Counted from the stretch's first letter, positions 7,532 through 15,291 are shown. The stretch: DNA of 28,361 nt from JANQRV01 sp964533785 (GCA_964533785.1 CAZHNG010000039.1:1-28361), one strand, 5' to 3'. The notes: generated from the sequence alone by a model not told the origin. Numbers and translations are program-made.

Positions 7532-7649
7532 AGTGGTTATGGGTTAGTGGTTAGTGGTTATGGGTTATGGGGTTATGGGTTATGGGGTTAGTGGTTATGG
7601 GGTTATGGGTTATGGGGTTATAGGGTTATGGGTTAGTGGTTATGGGTTG
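7532..7649. repeat. GGTTATGG / GGTTATG tandem array upstream of moxR-like gene
   Basis: About 118 bp of imperfect 7-8-bp units (GGTTATGG, GGTTATG, GGTTAGT) filling nearly all of the space between the iSTAND-like stop and the MoxR start. Related arrays occur at 10783-10872 and 16465-16568. On the minus strand the units read CCATAACC and contain TAA. Array length could vary by slippage, so the leader of the MoxR gene may be length-variable between strains. Confidence 0.9.
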
Positions 7650-7684
7650 AGGTGTTTGAGAGGGTGTCATAAACAACTCGATAA

Positions 7685-8848
7685 TCATTCATTTACCCAA
7701 TTATACACCATTTCCTGGAAAATTTCGATATCCGTCATATCGATTCGTTTGCTTTTACGGTATAATTCCTTTTGTGATTTTTCCAAACCACTGAGGATGA
7801 GGTGAACGACCGCTTCGATCTTAGCCTGGCTGTCCTCACCGAGGTTGCGGATCCAATCTTCGAGGTCTTCCACGTGTACGGGCAGTAAGGGAGTGATGAG
7901 CGTGGATAATTCCGGGTGTGTATCGACGATCGCTTTCAGGCTATTGAAAATTTTCAGGTCTTTCCGTTTGAGTGCCTGTTGCATCTGCCGGGTGATGGCC
8001 TGCCGGCGTTCGGCATCGGATAGTTGCTCTTCGGTATCAATATCCAAGGGTAAAATACGGTGTAAATCCCGCATATTGATAACGAAAAAGAAAATAAATG
8101 TGGGAACGGCGTCGTGGGCACTTTCGAAAGTGTCGATCAGCCACCGCAAGTACTGAGGAGTGACGGAAGGGTTCCACTCCCGGGCGTTGATCTCGAATAC
8201 CGTGGCTACGTATTTGTAGTTGAGTTTGGGCAACCCGGTACGCAAATAGGTTTCGAAGCTCACATTTTTCTGGTCCAGGCCGAAGCGGCTACTAAAATAT
8301 TTTTTAAAGGCTTTTTGGGAATTTTTCAGGTTGCGGCCCGTAGGCAGTGCCTCTTTTTTGACGCGTCGGCTATCGGAGGATTGACGAACGTAGTGGATGG
8401 CATCGAATTCTTCTTCCAGTTCTTCGATCACGAGTTCGAAGACCATGCGTTCGGAAAAACTGTTGGGTTGCTGGCTGGGACAGGCCAGGATATAGTAGTA
8501 CTGAAAGTGGCGGTGAGCCTGGGCATAGCGGTCGAAGACGTGCCAGAAGTAGTTGACGCTGGTGTGGCGATTGCAATTGACGAGGTGGATCTCTCCGATC
8601 TCGGTATCGATGTGCAGGTTTTTGACGGCCGTGGCGATGAGGCCCAGGTCACTAAGCTGCTGAATATCGTAGCAGCTTTCGAGACGTTGTTTTAAGGTGT
8701 CCGTTTCGGCTTCGAGTTCTTCGATCTGCCGGTCGTAGCTGAATTTGCGGGAGGGGTCGGTTTCCAATGCCCGTTCTTTCCTGATGCGATTGAGTCTTTC
8801 GATCGTCAGGTCCAGTTGTTCTTTTATGCCGTCACATTCTTTGTTCAC
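7685..8848 (-). CDS. Coiled-coil plus iSTAND-like (inactive STAND) protein
   Basis: About 387 aa if the GTG at 8846-8848 is used. It lies 8 bp after the stop of the upstream gene and no ATG is well placed; a TTG at 8882-8884 would overlap that gene by 29 bp. Residues 8-58 form a coiled coil with LETDPSRKFSYDRQIEELE. The rest has the look of the inactive STAND domain found beside effector-associated domains: HLVNCNRHTSVNYFWHVFD, then FQYYYILACPSQQPNSFSERM, and a hydrophobic PTFIFFFVINMRDLH strand where a Walker B would be, but no P-loop. The likely role is a sensor or adaptor in a conflict system. It is tightly linked to the EAD-like gene and shares its coiled coil. The domain assignment is from memory of the family and is moderate. 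Confidence 0.6.
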   Translation of the reverse strand: MNKECDGIKEQLDLTIERLNRIRKERALETDPSRKFSYDRQIEELEAETDTLKQRLESCYDIQQLSDLGLIATAVKNLHIDTEIGEIHLVNCNRHTSVNYFWHVFDRYAQAHRHFQYYYILACPSQQPNSFSERMVFELVIEELEEEFDAIHYVRQSSDSRRVKKEALPTGRNLKNSQKAFKKYFSSRFGLDQKNVSFETYLRTGLPKLNYKYVATVFEINAREWNPSVTPQYLRWLIDTFESAHDAVPTFIFFFVINMRDLHRILPLDIDTEEQLSDAERRQAITRQMQQALKRKDLKIFNSLKAIVDTHPELSTLITPLLPVHVEDLEDWIRNLGEDSQAKIEAVVHLILSGLEKSQKELYRKSKRIDMTDIEIFQEMVYNWVNE

Positions 8849-8855
8849 TTTTCGG

Positions 8856-9335
8856 TTATTGCAGTTTTTGTTTAAGTTGTTCAATTTCTTTTTCCAGCGC
8901 TTCTACTTGTTTTTCGTAGGCGAATTTGCGGGACGGATCGGTTTCCATCGCTAGTTGTTGGCGGATAAGGTTGAGCTTTTCAATGCTAAGGGTGAGTTGG
9001 TTTTGGATGCCCACTCGTTCGGTTTCGGATAGATTGTAGGGCTTTGGGTGCGTCTTATCCGGAATGGTGATAAGGTCTTCTGTTTCCAGGTCGGCCACCC
9101 ATTCCACCAATGCCATGGTGAGCTGGTTTTTCTGCACGCCCAGATTTTCAGGGTGAGCGGTACCCGCTATTTCGGTATTGCGAAGCCGCGCCTGGCGTCC
9201 TTGAAATAACAAAAGACTGCGTCCTTTTTCACTGTCGTGATCAATAATGGTAGCGGCGTAGTCGAAAAATTTTTTCAACTCGTGACGTTGCAGATAGTAC
9301 CGTAGTTTTTCTTTTACCTCGGCTAAAGCAGGCAT
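8856..9335 (-). CDS. Effector-associated-domain (EAD)-like adaptor with coiled coil
   Basis: 159 aa. Residues 3-85 are a small helical domain (LRYYLQRHELKKFFDYAATI, then LLLFQGRQARLR, then QLTMALVEWVADL) resembling effector-associated domains of the EAD11 type, which act as death-fold-like adaptors joining sensors to effectors by homotypic contacts. Residues 110-159 are a coiled coil with METDPSRKFAYEKQVEALE. That segment is identical at 29 of 49 positions to the coiled coil of the next protein, suggesting the two pair. It is the first gene of the minus-strand run ending with the DGR target. No catalytic motif is seen. The EAD call is by pattern only; a generic helical adaptor is the alternative. 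Confidence 0.55.
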   Translation of the reverse strand: MPALAEVKEKLRYYLQRHELKKFFDYAATIIDHDSEKGRSLLLFQGRQARLRNTEIAGTAHPENLGVQKNQLTMALVEWVADLETEDLITIPDKTHPKPYNLSETERVGIQNQLTLSIEKLNLIRQQLAMETDPSRKFAYEKQVEALEKEIEQLKQKLQ

Positions 9336-9405
9336 AGGCTGTAATATGGTTAGTTGAAGTGTATGAAATCAAATATAAAAACTTTTACTTGGAAAGGAGA
9401 AAAGC

Positions 9406-9477
9406 TCACCGCCAAGAGCGCGAAGAGGCGCGAAGTTTTTTTTTCTCCTTTGCGTTTCTTGGCGCTCTTAGCGGTGA
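9406..9477. repeat. Long imperfect hairpin, CACCGC...GCGGTG type
   Basis: Arms at 9406-9434 and 9449-9477 match at about 24 of 29 positions, with a T-rich loop between (TTTTTTTTT at about 9436-9444). This belongs to a widespread intergenic repeat family containing CACCGCCAAGAGCGC. It lies upstream of the EAD-like gene. The T-run is in the loop, not after the stem, so it is not a standard terminator. Confidence 0.75.
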
Positions 9478-9542
9478 AATGGTCGGATGACTTGAGTGAG
9501 GCCCGCGTTTCCAAGCCATGACAAGCTTAATTCCCGCACTAT

Positions 9543-9977
9543 TTAGACGGACCGCAAAAAAGCCTGATGCTTGGGATTCGTCTTTACAAAAGCCCGGTAA
9601 TCGCCACCGATTATTTCCATTAAACCATTGGTATTTTGGTTATATAGATAAGCATAAAGCCTAAGCGGTTGTTGCTGAAAGGTCGTCTGAATAACGGATC
9701 GGATATACTCATTTTCTGACGGTCGATCGGGATGAATACCTTCGTAAGCATCGAGGAGGGGAAGAATAGAATCGGGATCCGTCGATCGGCGTACTTCACC
9801 GAAAACAGCGCGGGAAGAAGCGGGATCGTATACAAAACCCGGGTAGTAACCCAGGTCGTACAATTTACCGGGCAACCAGATGGTACCCATTAATTCAGAA
9901 GCCCCCTGCAGTTGTACAGCAATCTTTGCCTTGGAGATGCCGGACAGCAAAGAACCGTAGACGAATAAGTAAGACAT
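9543..9977 (-). CDS. Gamma-glutamylcyclotransferase-like (AIG2/GGCT) protein
   Basis: 144 aa, the normal size of this family. Enzymes of this fold turn gamma-glutamyl amines or peptides into 5-oxoproline. The N-terminal substrate-binding loop YGSL is at residues 7-10 after a short strand (SYLFV). The catalytic Glu candidate is E79 in LLDAYEGI, and the GKLYDLGYYPGF block at 37-48 is conserved in the family. No signal peptide. It stands alone on the minus strand, with repeat-rich spacers on both sides, so context gives no pathway. The precise substrate cannot be told. Confidence 0.85.
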   Translation of the reverse strand: MSYLFVYGSLLSGISKAKIAVQLQGASELMGTIWLPGKLYDLGYYPGFVYDPASSRAVFGEVRRSTDPDSILPLLDAYEGIHPDRPSENEYIRSVIQTTFQQQPLRLYAYLYNQNTNGLMEIIGGDYRAFVKTNPKHQAFLRSV

Positions 9978-10048
9978 GTATAAAGAATAGAGAAATCAGA
10001 ATTAAGATGGAAAACATCACACATCACTAAAACTGAACGTCAAAATTG

Positions 10049-10176
10049 CCCATTGCTCCCATTGTTCATTGCTCATCGCTCATTGTTCCCATTGTGCATC
10101 GCTCATTGTTCATTGCTCATTGCTCATTGCTCATTGTTCATTGCTCATTGTTCCCATTGTGCATCGCTCATTGTTC
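10049..10176. repeat. Heptamer array (CTCATTG / TTCATTG)
   Basis: Tandem 7-bp units GCTCATT, GTTCATT and GCTCATC interrupted by CCCATTGTG variants. On the minus strand each unit contains TGA. Because 7 is not a multiple of 3, the array holds stops in all three frames. It supplies the last residues and the stop (10131-10133) of the minus-strand gene that runs into it. A related array is at 18868-18987, and another may begin at about 28347. Confidence 0.92.
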
Positions 10177-10709
10177 TGTCCCACACCACTAGGATCAAAA
10201 TTCAATTGAAAACCAATTTTCTGATTGGGTTCATCATCGTCGAAATCTTCCCAAACGGTGATTTCATCAATGAATACTTCCATATGACGGATGAGGAAAG
10301 GCGGCTTCAATTCTTCCGGGCGGTAGATGGCAATGGTTTTGGGCGGTCTGGGTTTCCCATAGCCTTCGATCATGGGGTAATTCACCAGTACGATGATCTT
10401 TCCGTTGAATAACTGCTGGTAAACCAATGCGCCATTGTGTTTGATGAGGTGGCGTTTTACCTCGTGGTTGATGGATTCGTAAATACCACTTTTAGCCTCC
10501 CCAAGCGAAAGCATGATAGCTTCAAGGTTTTCCAGTCCTTCTTTTTTCTCTACGGTGGCTTCCAGTCCGGTTTCCTTGATCATCCTTTCCAAACCACTGA
10601 TGATCTGGGGACAAAGACTTTCCTTCCACGCCTTCCGGTACTGACGGGTATTAAGGAGTACTTCCTTATAGTTGGTAACTTTGCGCTTTAGATTGTGTAA
10701 ATCGTCCAT
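10131..10709 (-). CDS. Conserved hypothetical protein whose C-terminus runs into a repeat
   Basis: 192 aa, not recognised as a named family. The N-terminal half is helical and charged (NLKRKVTNYKEVLL, LERMIKETGLEAT). The second half is likely alpha/beta with LVYQQLFNGKIIVLVNYP, PPKTIAIYRPEEL and HMEVFIDEITVWEDF. No signal peptide, membrane segment or metal motif. The last 14 or so residues (NNERCTMGTMSNEQ) are encoded by the heptamer array, so the native end was probably near FDPSGVG and the tail is an addition. The intergenic space upstream (10710-10956 side) holds another repeat array. No function is proposed. Confidence 0.75.
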   Translation of the reverse strand: MDDLHNLKRKVTNYKEVLLNTRQYRKAWKESLCPQIISGLERMIKETGLEATVEKKEGLENLEAIMLSLGEAKSGIYESINHEVKRHLIKHNGALVYQQLFNGKIIVLVNYPMIEGYGKPRPPKTIAIYRPEELKPPFLIRHMEVFIDEITVWEDFDDDEPNQKIGFQLNFDPSGVGQNNERCTMGTMSNEQ

Positions 10710-10782
10710 AATGGGAATTAGAAATGAGAAAATAGAATCGAAAAATATCGGGAGAACTCAAATTTTTAGCAAATGCCTCAAC

Positions 10783-10872
10783 TATAGGGTTATGGGGTTA
10801 TAGGGTTATGTGGTTATAGGGTTATGTGGTTATAGGGTTATGGGGTTATGGGGTTATAGGGTTATGGGGTTA
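10783..10872. repeat. GGTTATAG / GGTTATGG octamer array
   Basis: About eleven 8-bp units (GGTTATAG, GGTTATGG, GGTTATGT) between the hypothetical gene and the Fe-S carrier gene. Same family as 7532-7649 and, on the other strand, 16465-16568. It is followed at 10905-10965 by a short AACCCGTTAACT / CTAACTCG-type repeat that recurs near 19065-19110 and 25202-25215. Confidence 0.9.
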
Positions 10873-10956
10873 GTATTAGATAATACCGTTTTAAAAATAG
10901 GTCAGAACCCGTTAACTTTTTTTTTAACCCGTCTAACTCGTAATCCGCTAACTCGT

Positions 10957-11295
10957 CTAAGCCGAAAACGAAGTCCCACACCCACAAGTTTCCGAAGCAT
11001 TAGGATTATTAAAAGAAAATCCGCGATTATTCAGCCCTTCGACCCAGTCAATCTCCATCCCCATTAGATAGAGGGCGTGCGCTTTTTGCATGAACACTTT
11101 CATGCCGTTGATCTCGTGTATCTGGTCATTTTCTTTTTCGTGATCAAAACCGAGGATGTAGGAAAAACCGGAACAACCTCCGCCTTTTACGCCTACGCGT
11201 AGGCCATGATCTTCGGGAATATTTTGTTCTTGACGTATTCTTTGCAATTCCCGGACAGCTCCTTCTGTTAATACGATTGGTTCCATTGTCGACAT
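10957..11295 (-). CDS. A-type Fe-S cluster carrier (IscA/SufA/ErpA family)
   Basis: 112 aa from the chosen ATG (11293-11295, MSTMEPIVLT); ATGs at 11325 and 11286 are alternatives, the upstream one giving an unusual hydrophobic extension. A-type carriers receive Fe-S clusters from a scaffold and hand them to apo-enzymes. The three ligand cysteines are present: C41 in VKGGGCSGFSY, and C104 and C106 in ETCGCGTSF. Length and spacing match the family. It is encoded alone, not in a suf or isc cluster. Which of IscA, SufA or ErpA it corresponds to cannot be decided from sequence. Confidence 0.93.
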   Translation of the reverse strand: MSTMEPIVLTEGAVRELQRIRQEQNIPEDHGLRVGVKGGGCSGFSYILGFDHEKENDQIHEINGMKVFMQKAHALYLMGMEIDWVEGLNNRGFSFNNPNASETCGCGTSFSA

Positions 11296-11352
11296 TATGT
11301 TTTTAACAATACAAAAGTATAACATTTTTTGGGCTTAAGAGTTTGCTGGATC

Positions 11353-11456
11353 TATACTTGACGCGAAGTGGTTTGGGATTTCCCAAACCTACTTCGTTCA
11401 GTATATACCGTACTTGAAGATAGTTTGGGTTCCCAAACCACTTCAACGTTGGTATA
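11353..11456. repeat. Two back-to-back palindromes with GGTTTGGGA core
   Basis: A palindrome at about 11353-11405 (inner arms CGAAGTGGTTTGGGA and TCCCAAACC-T-ACTTCG) is followed directly by a second at about 11404-11456 with the core GTTTGGG-TT-CCCAAAC. Both have flanking TATAC/GTATA arms. The copies are similar but not identical. They lie just after the stop of the gene at 11461 on the minus strand, so a terminator or mRNA-end role is possible, although no T-run follows. Confidence 0.7.
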
Positions 11457-11460
11457 GCTA

Positions 11461-12870
11461 TCAGATCTGTTCTTCGAGTTTTTCCATAAGCCATTCTTTT
11501 TGAACCAGGGGTTGAATGGTGTTGATCTCTTCTTTGATTTTCTGCAATTTCTTTGGATTTCTTTTGATGACCTTATTTAAGACCTGGCAAAAATTGAGAC
11601 AAGCTTTTTTTAGAGACAATGAAATATTTTTATTCCTTTTCAGGAACATGGTAAAGGAGGCGAGGAGTGAGAGAAAAGCGTCGATCTCATCCAGTTCATA
11701 ATAAGCTTTTAGCAGTAAGAGGCGGGCACCGAGGAAGTATTCGATATCGCCGAACTGCATTTGGTTGATATTGGCCAGTACTTCGCGGAACTCTCTTTTT
11801 TGAAAATACAAATCGGCCAGGCCGTAGTGAAGGGCGTCTTTTTGGGTAGCTTCTGCCAGGTCTTTGTGGTATTTGTAGATAAATTCTTCGGTCCAGTCAA
11901 ACTTCTCGAGTTTTAAAGCCAGGCGGTAGGTATTCACGTAGGTCGCATACGGCAAGACCTCTTTGATGAACAAAGCGCGGTTCTCAATACCTTTATTATA
12001 AAAGTTGAGTGCAATTTCGGTAAACTGTTCTTTACCGTTACGCATTTTTCGCAGGGAATAATTAATAGGGTGGATGTAAATATCTCTGAGTTCTGCTTTG
12101 CTGATCTTATCTTCTTTTTCGGCCAGCGTTTCACTGAAATTAAAGAAATGAAATTCATCTTCCGCATTTTTCAAAAACAGGAAAATGTGAAAATAGAGAT
12201 CTAATAACGGTGGAAGCTCCTTACTGTTGTTGAGGATCTCTTCCACCTCCTTAACAAAAGTAATATTATAGGATGTAGAATAAATTTGTGACCTGTTCAT
12301 CATCTCACAACAATATTTGATTTTATTGATGTAATAAAATTGATCGAACAGATCATGCGTTTGCTGTAAATAAGGGTTATCGTATTTTCGGCCATGGAGA
12401 TTTGTAATATAATCGCTATATTGTTCAGCGATTAGATATTTATAAAAGTAGTTGTCGATGCTTTCTTTCAGGTCAGGTAAGGTGGTCTTCGTTAATTTTT
12501 GGTAGGCGCCCTGAAAGTGTTTGGTAAGGTTTCTGCGCGAAAATTGTTTTAGTAAGGCATCGTAGTTGCGCAATTCATGTTCTTGAAAGTATTGAATTCT
12601 CAAAAATTCCTCCCCTAATTTAAGAAGGTAGTTCATCAGGTAGCTCAATTTCTTTTTTTCAAAGTCAACGTCAGGAAACAAAGCAGCGAAGACGGTCTCT
12701 TTATCGATGGCTTCTTCGGGAAACGATGGGTGATGCGGTTTTAAATATTGCCATAGACTTTGGACCTCTTTGCTCTTGTTGAAGTAGGGCGATGCAATAA
12801 AATCATTAAATTGCCGCAATTCCTCCTTTTCCAGTGATTTTAAGAACCCTATAAGCTTACTTTTTTTCAT
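11461..12870 (-). CDS. Hypothetical protein, TPR-like helical repeats
   Basis: About 469 aa from the ATG at 12868-12870 (MKKSKLIGFLKSLEKEEL); an in-frame TTG at 12915 would add 15 residues and is not preferred. The protein is almost wholly helical, Lys/Glu/Phe/Tyr-rich, with repeated helix pairs in the second half (ALHYGLADLYFQKREFREVLANI, LLLKAYYELDEIDAFLSLL) that look like degenerate tetratricopeptide repeats. No signal peptide or membrane segment, so probably cytosolic. I believe similar large hypotheticals are common in Saprospirales, but no function is known to me. AT-rich upstream DNA (12871-13095) separates it from the divergent secreted protein gene. Confidence 0.75.
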   Translation of the reverse strand: MKKSKLIGFLKSLEKEELRQFNDFIASPYFNKSKEVQSLWQYLKPHHPSFPEEAIDKETVFAALFPDVDFEKKKLSYLMNYLLKLGEEFLRIQYFQEHELRNYDALLKQFSRRNLTKHFQGAYQKLTKTTLPDLKESIDNYFYKYLIAEQYSDYITNLHGRKYDNPYLQQTHDLFDQFYYINKIKYCCEMMNRSQIYSTSYNITFVKEVEEILNNSKELPPLLDLYFHIFLFLKNAEDEFHFFNFSETLAEKEDKISKAELRDIYIHPINYSLRKMRNGKEQFTEIALNFYNKGIENRALFIKEVLPYATYVNTYRLALKLEKFDWTEEFIYKYHKDLAEATQKDALHYGLADLYFQKREFREVLANINQMQFGDIEYFLGARLLLLKAYYELDEIDAFLSLLASFTMFLKRNKNISLSLKKACLNFCQVLNKVIKRNPKKLQKIKEEINTIQPLVQKEWLMEKLEEQI

Positions 12871-13095
12871 ATAACAAATATAGAAAATTGAATAAATTCT
12901 GAAAAAAAACATCAAACATATTAAATAAAAATAATATACGTTTTATTGTAATTGTCTGATTTAAAATTATTTAAGGGTTTGTTGTTTGGTTTGTTTACGC
13001 GTTTTAATTTCAAATTATAATCTGAAAATCGTAAAATTATGTATTTGCCGAGGCTTACTAACCTATGTACATTTGTATTGTCAACAGGAAAAAAG

Positions 13096-14262
13096 ATGTC
13101 CTACAGCTCAATAAAAATAAGTTACGGTATAACCGTTTTATTGTTCTTTTTGAGCATGGGTTTGGCAAAAGGCCAGACTTTAAGACCAGGAGATGTAAAC
13201 AATAACGGTGAGGTAAATTCCTGGGATGTTCTGTATTGGACAATACCAGCATCCGACGGAGCCACCGGTCCCGAACGAGAAGAACAATCGATGGATTTTG
13301 ATGATCCGGTTGAAATTGATGATGATGACGAATTGTGGGATGCCGTTTACCCGAATGGGTTGAATTATTTGTATGCTGATTGTAACGGAGATGGCCGAGT
13401 AGATCTGGATGATCTGGAGGTTATCAGAATGAATTACGGCAAGCAAGCCAGCCGGGTATTTCCGGATTCTGCCTTGGAAGCCAACTCATTGTTAGATCCA
13501 CAGTTAGAGTTTTTTAATTCTGCGTCGGATATTGTAAGGTTGGGGGAGAATGTCACCTTAACCCTTAATCTTAAGGATGGAGCGCAGAATAAAGTCAATG
13601 ACTTTTGGTCCATTGCGTTTACGATCATTTTTGAACCTGACTACATCGAAGATAAGCCAAACGGAAGGGATAGTATTGGGTATTTTATTGATAATGCTAC
13701 TACTTTTCTTGGAATGGCGCCCAATGAGGTAAATTTCTTCGCGCTTCAGGACGAAAGGCCAGAGCATTTCAACGAATTCCACGTTGTGGTTTACCGAACT
13801 GATGACCCACTAGAGAATAATCAATCACTAGGTGATATCGGAAAGTTAACGGCCCAGATCGTTGTGGTAGAAGACGTTGTATTAGGAAAGTCCACCTTGT
13901 TCGATATATCTAATATAATTTTAATTAACAAAGACTTAGAACAAACACCTGTTGCTAAGGGAGATCCAAAGGAAATAGAAATCTTTGAACTAATCCTTAG
14001 CGAAAAATTGAAACTAGGTAATGCGAATGATGTAAATATCTTTCCAGTACCTACCCACGAAGAGCTGACAGTAGAGTTTAAAAACCCTGCCCAAATGATA
14101 CAAAGCCTGAGAGTAATAGATCTGCAAGGCAAAACAGTTATGGAAAAAGAAATAGCAGCTAATACCGCCAGGCTTAATTTAAAAGACCTAAATCCCGGTC
14201 AGTACTATATTTTGATCCGGGAAGACGACATAACATATATTAAGACGATCTCTAAACATTGA
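13096..14262 (+). CDS. Secreted dockerin/cohesin-like protein with T9SS sorting domain
   Basis: 388 aa from the ATG at 13096, preceded by AGGAAAAAAG; an in-frame ATG at 13039 would place 19 residues before the signal peptide. Residues 1-27 are a signal peptide (ITVLLFFLSMGLAKG). Two dockerin-like Ca-binding loops follow, D33-VNNNGEVNSWD and D95-CNGDGRVDLDD, separated by an acidic insert of about 50 residues. The middle (about 125-300) is beta-rich and resembles a cohesin fold (NVTLTLNLKDG, FWSIAFTIIFEPDYI). The last 80 residues have the Por-secretion C-terminal sorting pattern (NIFPVPTHEELTVEF, LRVIDLQGKTVMEKEI, LNPGQYYILI), so the protein is probably exported by type IX secretion and surface-attached or released. 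The sorting domain is firm; the cohesin call is weak. Confidence 0.85.
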   Translation: MSYSSIKISYGITVLLFFLSMGLAKGQTLRPGDVNNNGEVNSWDVLYWTIPASDGATGPEREEQSMDFDDPVEIDDDDELWDAVYPNGLNYLYADCNGDGRVDLDDLEVIRMNYGKQASRVFPDSALEANSLLDPQLEFFNSASDIVRLGENVTLTLNLKDGAQNKVNDFWSIAFTIIFEPDYIEDKPNGRDSIGYFIDNATTFLGMAPNEVNFFALQDERPEHFNEFHVVVYRTDDPLENNQSLGDIGKLTAQIVVVEDVVLGKSTLFDISNIILINKDLEQTPVAKGDPKEIEIFELILSEKLKLGNANDVNIFPVPTHEELTVEFKNPAQMIQSLRVIDLQGKTVMEKEIAANTARLNLKDLNPGQYYILIREDDITYIKTISKH

Positions 14263-14334
14263 CATTAACAAATCTCGCTAATAACAAATTGGTTTTTTCC
14301 AATAAAGGCGAAAAACAAACACTATGAACATTCG

Positions 14335-14365
14335 GGCTGGTAAAGGATTTCCCCCTTACCCAGCC
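14335..14365. repeat. Stem-loop in 3' region after the T9SS cargo gene
   Basis: GGCTGG at 14335-14340 pairs with CCAGCC at 14360-14365, extended by TAAGG/CCTTA-like pairing. No T-tract follows. It may stabilise the mRNA end or be part of a small untranslated RNA ending at the terminator at 14468-14498. Confidence 0.35.
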
Positions 14366-14467
14366 AAAGATTTACAAACATGAATAGGAAGAGACAAAAA
14401 ATTATCTCTCACATTTTTACACTGTAGCATTTTCCAACCATTTCCATTATTTTTGGTCGAGAATTAG

Positions 14468-14498
14468 AAGCCAGGATCCTAAAACCTGGCTTTTTTTT
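14468..14498 (+). terminator. Intrinsic terminator
   Basis: 8-bp stem AAGCCAGG / CCTGGCTT (14468-14475 and 14485-14492) with a 9-nt loop, followed by eight T residues (14491-14498). It is the clearest rho-independent terminator in the window. It lies 206 bp after the T9SS cargo stop and 54 bp before the next gene, so it ends the long 3' region of the former. Confidence 0.85.
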
Positions 14499-14551
14499 GT
14501 TTTAGGTGTGTTTGTCATTTTTATAGTATATTTATCGCCAAATACCAGTAC

Positions 14552-15109
14552 ATGCAAAAAGATTTAAAAGCAATATTCGGTGACCAACCACCCGGTCTGG
14601 ACGAAAAAAGTATCAATTCACTGACTAAAGCATTAGAGGAAAACAACCTGCCCGGTTTTGATTATCTAGAGTACAAACAGTCACTAAGAGTATTGGGCCA
14701 GATGAATATGGATGAAGAAACCGCCTTTAAATCTGCCTTCGCCACTGCTTCAACCATGGGGTTGACCAAAGAACGCCTCCTGGAAACAGCCGCTCATTAC
14801 CGAGATGTTTTAAAAAAGGAAAAGAAAAAATTTGATGCAGCGCTCAGCAAACAAATGAAACAGCGTGTTGAATCAAAAAGGCAGGAGATCGCTAAGTTGA
14901 AGGCAAAAATTGAAGCCCACCAGAAAAAAATCAAAGCACTGGAAAAGGAAATAACGCAGTCACAGGAAATAATAAATAAAGCTGATGAGCATATTCAGGA
15001 TCAACTGGGAAAACTGGAAAATGCAAAGAATAGCTTTGAAACAGCTTTGGAAAGTATTGTTAAGCAAATAAGTGACGATATCGATACCATCGAAAAACTG
15101 ATTCAGTAA
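14552..15109 (+). CDS. Hypothetical coiled-coil protein
   Basis: 185 aa. The N-terminal 80 residues are a small helical domain (IFGDQPPGLDEKSINSLTKAL, FDYLEYKQSLRVLGQM, TAFKSAFATASTMGLTKERL). Residues about 85-185 are a long, highly charged coiled coil (KLKAKIEAHQKKIKALEKEI, then IVKQISDDIDTIEKLIQ). No signal peptide or membrane segment. It precedes, with a 221-bp gap, another coiled-coil gene that is membrane-anchored, and the two may act together. No named family was recognised. Confidence 0.75.
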   Translation: MQKDLKAIFGDQPPGLDEKSINSLTKALEENNLPGFDYLEYKQSLRVLGQMNMDEETAFKSAFATASTMGLTKERLLETAAHYRDVLKKEKKKFDAALSKQMKQRVESKRQEIAKLKAKIEAHQKKIKALEKEITQSQEIINKADEHIQDQLGKLENAKNSFETALESIVKQISDDIDTIEKLIQ

Positions 15110-15147
15110 TGATGAAATTATTGCTTTATCATTACTAAATAAAATTG

Positions 15148-15291
15148 GACTTTTGACGCTAGACGCTAGATTTTAGACAACAAAGCGCTGATATTCAATG
15201 GATATCAATTTTTAGGAATAAATAAAATTTCCGTTGATTGTCAATTAGTTAGAATTTTTAGTCTAACTTCTAGAGTCTAGCGTCAAAAGTC
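15148..15291. repeat. MITE-like inverted repeat, 31-bp imperfect ends
   Basis: Ends at 15148-15178 and 15261-15291 are inverted copies identical at 28 of 31 positions; the outer 17 bp (GACTTTTGACGCTAGAC) are perfect. The 82-bp centre is AT-rich and non-coding. The whole 144-bp unit fills the gap between two coiled-coil genes. It would form a long hairpin in RNA and could be a non-autonomous mobile element or a repeat-derived mRNA processing site. Confidence 0.75.

Noticed and set aside
9406..9477. Rho-independent terminator
   Set aside because: The T-run is in the loop and not after the 3' arm, and the arms are much longer than in a terminator; repeat family is the better call.
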